Shown: piece after piece, positions 57,614 to 64,000 of the stretch
Layout: each line of letters begins with the position of its first letter
Position numbering within the stretch: the first letter of the stretch is position 1
NCBI RefSeq assembly: GCF_042665195.1
Contig: NZ_JBHTBW010000004.1
Coordinates: 15,245 to 79,244 of the forward strand
Reading direction: 5' to 3'
Source of the DNA: Laceyella putida
Lineage (GTDB): Bacteria > Bacillota > Bacilli > Thermoactinomycetales > Thermoactinomycetaceae
Length of the DNA stretch: 64,000 nt
Notes under the pieces: generated by a model
Database searches by the model: none
What the model was told of the DNA's origin: nothing
The model's input: the letters and a program-made list of their open reading frames with translations, nothing else
Position numbers and translations under genes: made by a program

Positions 57614-58498
57614 ATGAACATGGAGAGAGACGTTTTTTCGAATGAACGGGATATGGCGATTTTATTGGTTTCCTGTGCGGATCGTCCCGGGATTGTCGCG
57701 GGGGTGTCCCAATTTTTGTTTGAGATGGGAGCCAATATCGTTCACTCAGACCAATTTTCGACCGATGCGATGGGTGGATTCTTCGCGATGCGTGTGAAAT
57801 TTCAGCTGGCGCATCTGGCGGAGCGGTGGGACGAGCTGAACTGGCAATTTGCCGCGGTCGCTGATTCATTTCAGATGCAATGGCGCATCACCCAAGCCTC
57901 GAAAAAGAAAAAAATCGCCATCTTCGTATCCAAAGAAGACCATTGTTTGCAAGAGTTGCTGTGGCGGTGGCGCTTGGGGGAATTGCAAGCGGAGATTGCC
58001 GCGGTCATCAGCAACCACACCGATTTTGAGCCGTTGGTGTCCGCCTTGCACCTGCCTTTTTATCATGTGCCTGTTACCAGGGAAACGCGTGAAGAGCAAG
58101 CCGTCACGCATTTGAAGCTCCTGCAAAAGCATGAGGTGGACACGGTGGTGCTGGCACGCTATATGCAAATCATTCCGAAAATGCTGATCGATCGTTATCC
58201 CAACAAAATCATCAACATTCACCACTCGTTCTTGCCGGCGTTTGTGGGCGGGAAGCCGTATCATCAAGCTTTTGAGCGGGGAGTGAAGCTGATTGGCGCC
58301 ACGGCCCATTATGTGACGGAAGAATTGGACCAAGGGCCCATTATCGAGCAAGATGTGGAACGGATCAACCACCGGCATGACGTGTCCGACTTGAAGCGGA
58401 CCGGACGCGATCTGGAACGGATTGTGCTGGCGCGTGCGGTGCAATGGCACTTGAATGACCAGATTGTGGTGCATGGGAATAAGACGATTGTATTTTGA
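57614..58498 (+). CDS. purU: Formyltetrahydrofolate deformylase
   Basis: 294 aa. It hydrolyses 10-formyl-THF to THF and formate. An ACT domain (about 10-85: DMAILLVSCADRPGIVAGVS) precedes a formyltransferase-like domain with INIHHSFLPAFVGGKPYHQA (catalytic His) and GATAHYVTEELDQGPIIEQD (catalytic Asp). AAGGAG at 57595-57600 is ideally placed for ATG 57606, which makes only a three-codon ORF (M-T-Q-stop) whose TGA overlaps ATG 57614 of purU. Either this is a coupled mini-ORF or a base is missing. Confidence 0.9.
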   Translation: MNMERDVFSNERDMAILLVSCADRPGIVAGVSQFLFEMGANIVHSDQFSTDAMGGFFAMRVKFQLAHLAERWDELNWQFAAVADSFQMQWRITQASKKKKIAIFVSKEDHCLQELLWRWRLGELQAEIAAVISNHTDFEPLVSALHLPFYHVPVTRETREEQAVTHLKLLQKHEVDTVVLARYMQIIPKMLIDRYPNKIINIHHSFLPAFVGGKPYHQAFERGVKLIGATAHYVTEELDQGPIIEQDVERINHRHDVSDLKRTGRDLERIVLARAVQWHLNDQIVVHGNKTIVF

Positions 58499-58518
58499 TC
58501 GGGGAGAGGGTGCGGGAT

Positions 58519-59178
58519 ATGTGGAATAAGTTGAAAATGAAAGAGCCCGTCAATACGTGGACCCACTTGATCACATGTATTGCGGCGGTCGTTGGGTTGG
58601 TTTTTCTCATTTTGTTAAGCCGTGACAACCTTTCCACCCTGATTACCATGACCATCTACGGGGTGAGCTTAATCTTGCTGTATGCGGCCAGTTCCATCTA
58701 CCATTGGGTGAGAACGACCCCGAAGAAGGAGCTGATTCTCAAAAAGATCGACCACTGCGCGATTTATTTGCTGATCGCCGGTTCGTATACCCCCGTCTTT
58801 TATCACGGGTTGGATGGGGCGTGGAAATGGGTCATGCTAACGGTGATCTGGGTGATGAGCATCACGGGCATCATCTTGAAAATTTTCTTCATCCATCTTC
58901 CGCGTTCTCTGTCGACCGCCTTTTACGTCACCCTCGGCTGGATTGCCGTGATCCCTTTCGTCAAGCTGGTGGATGCCTTGCCGTTGGGGGCGATCATCTT
59001 GATGATCGTGGGAGGCGTGTTATACACCATTGGATCGATCATTTATGCCACGAAGATATTTGATTTTTTTCCGCAAAAGTTCGGATTTCACGAGATTTTC
59101 CATCTGTTCATTTCGGCGGGGTCCGGCGTTCACTTTGCCATGATGGTGGCTTATATCATCCCCTTGGGAATGCAATGA
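58519..59178 (+). CDS. Hemolysin III / YqfA-like PAQR membrane protein
   Basis: 219 aa from ATG 58519; TTG 58495, overlapping the purU stop, would give 227 aa. Seven membrane helices with the PAQR/HlyIII signature: NTWTHLITCIAAVVGL near the start, the helix-2 region LYAASSIYHWV with conserved Ser and His, LKKIDHCAIYLLIAGSYTPV with Asp-His, and the C-terminal FGFHEIFHLFISAGSGVHFA with His-x3-His. These His/Asp residues bind Zn in the family. It is co-oriented with purU. Confidence 0.9.
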   Translation: MWNKLKMKEPVNTWTHLITCIAAVVGLVFLILLSRDNLSTLITMTIYGVSLILLYAASSIYHWVRTTPKKELILKKIDHCAIYLLIAGSYTPVFYHGLDGAWKWVMLTVIWVMSITGIILKIFFIHLPRSLSTAFYVTLGWIAVIPFVKLVDALPLGAIILMIVGGVLYTIGSIIYATKIFDFFPQKFGFHEIFHLFISAGSGVHFAMMVAYIIPLGMQ

Positions 59179-59213
59179 GGGCAGGCTTGAAGAAAATGGG
59201 GCGTTGCGACATA

Positions 59214-59256
59214 AACCGTCTCTCCGGTAAATGATCCGCGGAGAGACGGTTTTTTG
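59214..59256. terminator. Terminator after the PAQR gene
   Basis: AACCGTCTCTCCG / CGGAGAGACGGTT followed by TTTTTT. Confidence 0.9.
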
Positions 59257-59258
59257 GA

Positions 59259-59414
59259 CTAGGATGGATTCACTTCATCATAGGAGAGGGTGACCACTTC
59301 GGTGTAATCCCCTTTGGCGATTTCTTCTTTTGAGGCGTCTTGTTCCAGTTTCTTTTCGTCATCCAGCCCCGGGGCGAGGGTTGGGGCGGACGCTTGTGCG
59401 CGTTTTTTCTCCAT
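59259..59414 (-). CDS. 51-aa acidic hypothetical protein
   Basis: ATG 59414 follows AAGGAGTGATAAG on the minus strand. The product (MEKKRAQASAPTLAPGLDDE, then KKLEQDASKEEIAKGDYTEV, then VTLSYDEVNPS) is small, charged and probably unstructured at its start. Its stop abuts the terminator at 59214-59256. Codon use and the strong ribosome site argue that it is real. Family unknown. Confidence 0.6.
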   Translation of the reverse strand: MEKKRAQASAPTLAPGLDDEKKLEQDASKEEIAKGDYTEVVTLSYDEVNPS

Positions 59415-59818
59415 CTTATCACTCCTTCATCCATAGCAGTGTCCAGCCGGCAACGGATTATGCATGGGGGATGGACAACGGGTGGCGGAAGGGAAACGCG
59501 TAGCGAAAAATGCCCATTGATATCCATGAAGCGACTCTTGCGATAGGGTTGTTTATTTTTTTGTTTAATCATTTGATGATTTGATGATTTTCTGTTAAAT
59601 TATGTTGAAAGAAAGAAATGAGGACATACCTTCGTCAAGGAATCGCTGAAGCCGATTCTTTGCTTATCAACTAAAATCAAAAGATCGGAAGTCACTTTTG
59701 TCCCTAAGTAAGCAACATGCACGGTAAGCGCATGGGTCGGAACAGCCCTTCTACGTTGATGGGTTTGATTCATCGGATCGGGAACCGCCCGGACACTTCA
59801 ATAAAGGGGGAGAGAAGG

Positions 59819-60439
59819 ATGATCACTGCGCTGGAGATGTTTAAGCGCGGATTGAAACCGGCTTATTATGAAACGGTCGGTTCGTCTTCCGGCCCGTCTT
59901 TGTTAAAAGGGATCGCCGATCTCAAAGCACGTTATCCATATGTCTCCCGTTTCCATGAAGTGAAAAACGGGGAAAAAGTGGAGGTTCTTTTTTTCTTTCA
60001 AACAGAAGCGCAAAAAGAAAGCTTTCTTCAAGACATCGAAGGGCTTTGGTTTGAACATAGCGAGTTTCACGTGGCGCTTGGACGTGCCTTGGGCTTTCCC
60101 CCTTTGGCGTTGCAATATTGGGTTGATCGTGGAGCCAATCTGTCATTGGAACAATACCATGTCAGTTTGTGGTGGTGGGGAAGCAAGTGCGCTTCCCATA
60201 TGAAAGACCTCATCCGCAATGTGGAGTGGATTTGGGACAATGTTCCCGTCACGGGGGACCTGATCCACATCCCCATCGAGGTGAGGTATGCCAAACCAAC
60301 GGAGGAAACGGTGCGGGGAGCACGCCAATCCTCCCAATCGCTTCGGTTTTCCATCGGATATAAGAACCGCAAGCAATTGCAAGAAGTGAAAAAGCAAGTG
60401 GTGGAATATTGGTCCCAGTGGTATGGGAAACTGGATTGA
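59819..60439 (+). CDS. Hypothetical protein (206 aa)
   Basis: ATG 59819 is preceded by GGGGGAGAGAAGG. The protein starts MITALEMFKRGLKPAYYETV and is soluble, with a W/Y-rich middle (WWWGSKCASHMKDLIRNVEW) and a basic end (YKNRKQLQEVKKQVVEYWSQ). I see no known motif. The upstream gap 59415-59818 holds AT-rich DNA with a TTTGATGA tandem near 59570 and nothing else I can support. Confidence 0.7.
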   Translation: MITALEMFKRGLKPAYYETVGSSSGPSLLKGIADLKARYPYVSRFHEVKNGEKVEVLFFFQTEAQKESFLQDIEGLWFEHSEFHVALGRALGFPPLALQYWVDRGANLSLEQYHVSLWWWGSKCASHMKDLIRNVEWIWDNVPVTGDLIHIPIEVRYAKPTEETVRGARQSSQSLRFSIGYKNRKQLQEVKKQVVEYWSQWYGKLD

Positions 60440-60442
60440 GAT

Positions 60443-60476
60443 GGGCCCGGCTCCCCTCTTCCGGGGAGCCGGGCCA
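60443..60476. terminator. GC-rich hairpin between convergent genes
   Basis: GGCCCGGCTCCCC / GGGGAGCCGGGCC with a TCTTCC loop; the T-tract is poor (ATTGTT). It lies between the 206-aa gene and the convergent tdh. Confidence 0.6.
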
Positions 60477-60480
60477 TTGT

Positions 60481-61455
60481 TCAAGATGATGGTTGCATGT
60501 CAGCCGGGGACAGCTTTTTGCTCAGTTTTTCCAGCATATCTTCTGTCATTTTCGCCAAATCATAGGCTGCGGTAAAGCCCCATTCCTCCTTGGCGGCCGT
60601 GGCGTCAATGGAATTGGGCCAACTGTCGGCAATGGCTTGGCGGACCGGATCCACCTCATATCGCAAGGTGAAAGAAGGAATATGCCGGCGAATGGCGGCT
60701 GCGATTTCTTCCGGTTCGAATGACATGGCGGTCACATTGAAGGCATTGCGGTGTTTCAGTTTGGAGGCATCCGCTTCCATCAACGCAATGATGGCGTTTA
60801 AGGCGTCAGGCATATACATCATATCCATATACGTGCCCTGCGCGATATAGGACGTGTAAGTGCCGCGCTTGATCGCCTCATAGTAGATTTCCACAGCGTA
60901 ATCCGTCGTGCCTCCGCCAGGTGGGGCCACATAGGAAATCAATCCGGGGAAACGGAGACCGCGTGTATCAACCCCGAATTTATGGTAGTAATAGTCGCAC
61001 AACAGCTCGCCGGAAACCTTGTTGACCCCATACATGGTGGTGGGGCGCTGAATGGTGTCTTGCGGGGTGTTGTCTTTTGGTGTGGATGGGCCAAACGCGC
61101 CGATCGAGCTCGGGGTGAAAAACTGGCAATCCAGTTCCCTTGCCACTTCCAAGGCGTTGACCAAGCCCCCCATGTTCAAGTTCCAGGCCAAAAGCGGTTT
61201 GGCTTCGGCGGTTGCGGATAATAGCGCCGCCAAATGGATAATGGTATCGACTTGCCGCTTTTTGGCGATGGCATACATTGCCTTGGCATCCGTGACATCC
61301 AGAATTTCAAAGGGGCCTGATTCCACGACATCGCCATCTGTCCGCCGGATATCGGTGGCAATGACATTGTCCGCTCCATACGTGTCTCTCAATTTCATGA
61401 CAAGTTCAGACCCGATTTGCCCTAAAGCTCCTGTAACAAGTATCCTCTTCATCAT
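60481..61455 (-). CDS. tdh: L-threonine 3-dehydrogenase, SDR/epimerase type
   Basis: 324 aa from ATG 61455 (or 61452) behind GGAGG. It oxidises L-threonine to 2-amino-3-oxobutyrate with NAD. The Rossmann motif is VTGALGQIGSELV near residue 7, the NAD-specific Asp is in IATDIRR, and the catalytic Ser/Tyr/Lys are in TPSSIGAFG and TTMYGVNKVSGE. This is the short-chain, non-zinc Tdh class. The paired kbl lies just upstream in the same operon. Confidence 0.93.
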   Translation of the reverse strand: MMKRILVTGALGQIGSELVMKLRDTYGADNVIATDIRRTDGDVVESGPFEILDVTDAKAMYAIAKKRQVDTIIHLAALLSATAEAKPLLAWNLNMGGLVNALEVARELDCQFFTPSSIGAFGPSTPKDNTPQDTIQRPTTMYGVNKVSGELLCDYYYHKFGVDTRGLRFPGLISYVAPPGGGTTDYAVEIYYEAIKRGTYTSYIAQGTYMDMMYMPDALNAIIALMEADASKLKHRNAFNVTAMSFEPEEIAAAIRRHIPSFTLRYEVDPVRQAIADSWPNSIDATAAKEEWGFTAAYDLAKMTEDMLEKLSKKLSPADMQPSS

Positions 61456-61478
61456 GACTTCCTCCAACATCAGACTGC

Positions 61479-62669
61479 TTAAATGATCCCCATCTCTTTG
61501 CCCACTTTGCCGTAAATCTCTAAGACGCGATCCAACATTTCTTTCGTATGGGCAGCGGTTGGCATATTGCGGACACGCCCGGTGCCGCGGGGAACGGTTG
61601 GGAAAACGATCGCTTTGGCGTAGACGCCCTCCTCGTTCAGCCGTTTGCTGAATTGCTGCGTTTGCACTTCATTCCCGATGATGCAAGGCGTGATGGGTGT
61701 TTCGCTGTCGCCGATATCAAAGCCCAGTTGTTTGAGGCCTTTCTTTAAGTAGTTGGCGTTATCCCATAATTTTTGCTGCAATTCGGAGCTGTCCATCAGG
61801 ATTTCGATCGCTTTTTTCGCGGCGGCCACATCGCCCGGCGTTAAGGCGGTGGAGAACAAGAACGGACGGCTGCGCACTTTAAGCCAGTCGATCAGCTCCC
61901 GTTTCCCGGCGACATAACCTCCCACCACACCGATGGCCTTTGAAAGCGTGCCGATTTGGAAGTCCACTTTATCGGACAGGCCAAAGTGTTTGACCGTACC
62001 GGCCCCGTTGCCCAGTACACCTGAGCCGTGGGCATCATCCACATAGGTGATAAGATCGAATTCTTCCGCAATCTTCACGATCTCCGGCAGGTTGGCGATA
62101 TCTCCATCCATGGAGAAAACCCCATCCGTAATCACCATGACTTTGTTGTAGAGGCCCGATTGGGTCGCCTCTTTGGCCTTTTGGCGCAGATCATCCATAT
62201 CCGAGTGGTTAAAACGAATGATCTTCGCTTTGGAGAGACGACAACCGTCAATGATGGAGGCATGGTTCAATTCGTCGGACAAAATGGCGTCGTTTTTATC
62301 CATGACAGCCGAAATTGCCGCCATATTACAGTTGAAACCGGATTGATACGCAATGGCCGCTTCCGTGTTCTTGAATCTGGCCAGCGTTTCTTCCAATTCC
62401 ACATGGAGTTTGAGTGTGCCGTTAATCGTCCGCACGGCCCCTGCTCCCACCCCATAGGTTTGGATCGCTTCGATGGCCGCCTCTTTGAGCCGGGGGTCCG
62501 TGGCCAGCCCCAAATAGTTGTTGGAAGAGAGGTTGATCAATTCTCTTCCATCGATCGTGATCACAGGCCCATTAGCGCTTTCAAGCGGATCGATCTCATT
62601 ATAAAGCCCTTTATCTTTCAGATCTTGTAAGTTTGCCTGTAGGAATTGCGTTAACACTTTACTCGACAC
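61479..62669 (-). CDS. kbl: Glycine C-acetyltransferase (2-amino-3-ketobutyrate CoA ligase)
   Basis: 396 aa from GTG 62669, behind GAGGGGG. PLP-dependent alpha-oxoamine synthase. It cleaves 2-amino-3-oxobutyrate with CoA to glycine and acetyl-CoA. Motifs: SSNNYLGLATDPRLKEAAIE, YGVGAGAVRTINGTLKLHVE, YVDDAHGSGVLG, and the PLP lysine in IGTLSKAIGVVGGYVAG near residue 245. With tdh it forms the threonine-to-glycine route. A perfect inverted repeat upstream at 62735 may regulate it. Confidence 0.94.
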   Translation of the reverse strand: MSSKVLTQFLQANLQDLKDKGLYNEIDPLESANGPVITIDGRELINLSSNNYLGLATDPRLKEAAIEAIQTYGVGAGAVRTINGTLKLHVELEETLARFKNTEAAIAYQSGFNCNMAAISAVMDKNDAILSDELNHASIIDGCRLSKAKIIRFNHSDMDDLRQKAKEATQSGLYNKVMVITDGVFSMDGDIANLPEIVKIAEEFDLITYVDDAHGSGVLGNGAGTVKHFGLSDKVDFQIGTLSKAIGVVGGYVAGKRELIDWLKVRSRPFLFSTALTPGDVAAAKKAIEILMDSSELQQKLWDNANYLKKGLKQLGFDIGDSETPITPCIIGNEVQTQQFSKRLNEEGVYAKAIVFPTVPRGTGRVRNMPTAAHTKEMLDRVLEIYGKVGKEMGII

Positions 62670-62734
62670 GGTAAAATCCCCCTCAAAGGTACTAAGATAC
62701 TCTCATGACCGGAAACATATGTCCTCCTGAGGTG

Positions 62735-62753
62735 TACAAACAAATCGTTTGTA
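62735..62753. promoter_or_regulatory. Inverted repeat TACAAAC-N5-GTTTGTA before kbl-tdh
   Basis: Perfect 7-base arms (62735-62741 and 62747-62753) about 65-85 bases upstream of the kbl start. The size and symmetry fit a dimeric repressor operator; the regulator is unknown. Confidence 0.5.
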
Positions 62754-62964
62754 TTCGTTGTTATATCAAGGTTGATAAATTTACTTTATCATATTTTCGC
62801 GATTGTGTTTATTCCCGGTGGACAAAAAATTTTTTTGGCTTGTTGGATTCAGTATGAGCCAATTGATCCGTTTCCATTAGTGGATGACAATGGCGGGCAG
62901 GCCCTCGCACCGCCGCTACGATACGAATGTTTTGCAATGGATTGTTCTGAAGGTTGAGACTCTA

Positions 62965-62980
62965 CACGGCTGAAGCCGTG
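62965..62980 (-). mobile_element. IS200/IS605 right-end hairpin
   Basis: CACGGC-TGAA-GCCGTG followed by GGATTCTT is the characteristic subterminal hairpin at the right end of IS200/IS605-family elements. It lies downstream of the tnpB gene read on the minus strand, where the omega-RNA scaffold is encoded. Confidence 0.75.
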
Positions 62981-63070
62981 GGATTCTTGGATAGTGAATG
63001 TCCTCAATCCATTTCTGTTTTGGACAACTTCCAAGTTCAGGGCTGTCTCATCAGCCCATCCCATACAGTT

Positions 63071-64000
63071 CTACAACATCGTTGCATGTACCCATATGGG
63101 CGGCGTACCTATGACCAGTACGCTANNNNNNNNNNNNNNNNNNNNNNNNNNNNNNNNNNNNNNNNNNNNNGCAGGTATAGCCACACCGCTTACACTGGAA
63201 GCGAAGTCCCTTTCGATTCGCTTTTTCACGATGTCCACATTTGCAGGTTTGACTGGTATATTCCGCTTTGACTTCTTAAAGCGGATCCCAGCCATCTCCG
63301 CTTTATAGCGGATGAATTCTTTGAGTTGGTAGAACGCCCATGAGTGAAGATTTCTCCCTGCTTCTTTTTTAGATTTGGCTCTGTTGCGAATGTCGGTCAA
63401 GTCTTCCATGCGAATGACACCCACACCGTGGGCGAGTGCATAGTTGACAATGTGCCGACTGATCCGATGGTTCTGATTTTTCATCCAACGGGATTCTTTG
63501 TTCTTTGACTTCTTCATTGCTGAAAGTTTCTTGGTTTTGCCCAGTTTTCTACGTCTAGCTGAATAGCGCCTGCGAGTATAAGCACATTCATTTCCTTTAA
63601 AAAAGAGAGACTGGGTTCCCACACTGGCTACAGCTAAGTAGCGCAGACCTAAGTCTACTCCCATCGCTTTTTGATCTTGGCTTTTCTGCACATCAAATGA
63701 GATGGCAATAGCCAGAGTCCATTTTTGTTTCTTCTTGTAGAGCTTTCCGGCTCCTTGCTTGGCAGTACCCACTATGATTCGTTCTAACCATGCTTGTTGA
63801 AAAGGGCGAGCCACTACAGGAACGCCAATCTTCTTTTCTAGAGTGGGAAAAGCAACCGTGTAGAAAGTTCCCGCTTTCTCTATTTTTAGATTCTGATTAT
63901 TAAAGCAACACCACATCTTCTTAAAGGTCTTCGCCTCTTGATTTTTCATTTGGGACTTCACCTCACGAATCGTTTGATTCGTGACAGCCGAAGGGAACGT
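63071..64000 (-). pseudogene. tnpB: TnpB, IS200/IS605-family RNA-guided nuclease (partial, frameshifted, gapped)
   Basis: The 5-prime end lies beyond base 64000; the frame is already open there (SAVTNQTIREVKSQMKNQEA). RuvC motifs are seen: Asp in MGVDLGLRYLAVASV and Glu in VIRMEDLTDIR. The expected zinc ribbon is present only in another frame near 63175-63255: EYTSQTCKCGHREKANR and FQCKRCGY. A one-base deletion near 63270 therefore disrupts it. The N run at 63126-63170 hides the segment where the third acidic residue normally lies. It may be a dead copy or an assembly artefact beside the gap. Confidence 0.85.
63126..63170. other. Assembly gap (45 N)
   Basis: Unknown bases inside the 3-prime part of tnpB. 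Multicopy insertion sequences often break short-read assemblies, so this probably marks a contig join whose true length is unknown. Confidence 0.98.

Overview
The window looks like chromosomal DNA from a Gram-positive Bacillales bacterium. Evidence: purine-rich Shine-Dalgarno sites of the AGGAGG type before most genes, TTG and GTG starts, compact hairpin-plus-T-tract terminators, a CcpA-like cre site, a sigma-54/RocR-type proline catabolism locus, and Firmicutes-type families (PadR/HAAS, PucR, YozB/CtaM, SwrC-like RND). A Thermoactinomycetaceae-like host is my guess and is not proven by anything here. There are no rRNA, tRNA or CRISPR genes. A 45-base run of N (63126-63170) shows that this is a draft assembly, so single frameshifts must be read with caution.

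Layout. 1-7.3 kb: an ABC exporter half with a frameshift, then a decayed, visibly AT-richer patch holding an orphan Fur box, a broken coiled-coil gene, an erythromycin-esterase remnant, an intact serine hydrolase, a 134-bp MITE and a VOC/MFS chimera with three lesions. 7.4-12.8 kb: an OmpR-type two-component system followed by a large RND exporter. 13.0-16.8 kb: a small three-repeat Cys/Trp/His/Arg peptide gene, then an operon of six small membrane genes. Five of these encode one N-terminal membrane helix plus a long alpha-helical/coiled-coil domain, and the operon sits behind a sigma-A promoter and a cre-like site. I cannot assign it to a known system.

17.2-28.9 kb: a complete nine-gene staphyloferrin B cluster in the order sbnA-B-C-D-E-F-G-H-I, with two Fur boxes in front. 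SbnA/B make L-2,3-diaminopropionate, SbnG makes citrate, SbnH decarboxylates, three NIS synthetases (SbnC/E/F) assemble the siderophore, SbnD exports it and SbnI is the putative regulator/serine kinase. 29.0-30.7 kb: a minus-strand module of HTH regulator, 84-aa unknown and ClpP paralogue with TTACGTAA operators. 30.7-33.4 kb: a PEP-synthase/rifampicin-phosphotransferase-like gene behind TetR-type operators and a second MITE copy.

33.5-36.3 kb: molybdate transporter modAB, divergent from an XRE regulator with a periplasmic-binding-like domain. 36.4-47.4 kb: CtaM/YozB, a second two-component system, an aminotransferase, an aldo/keto reductase with an internal stop, a Mug glycosylase, a DeoR regulator, a methyltransferase, a Nudix hydrolase and an Eis acetyltransferase. 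47.8-50.3 kb: a sigma-54 activator divergent from proline dehydrogenase, with a visible -24/-12 promoter and upstream palindrome. 50.4-62.7 kb: a second aldo/keto reductase, alanine dehydrogenase, a group II intron scrap, a secreted beta/gamma-crystallin protein, a PadR/HAAS pair, PucR, PurU, a hemolysin III protein, small hypotheticals and the threonine-degradation pair tdh-kbl. 62.9-64 kb: an IS200/IS605 tnpB, frameshifted and interrupted by the N gap, running off the end.
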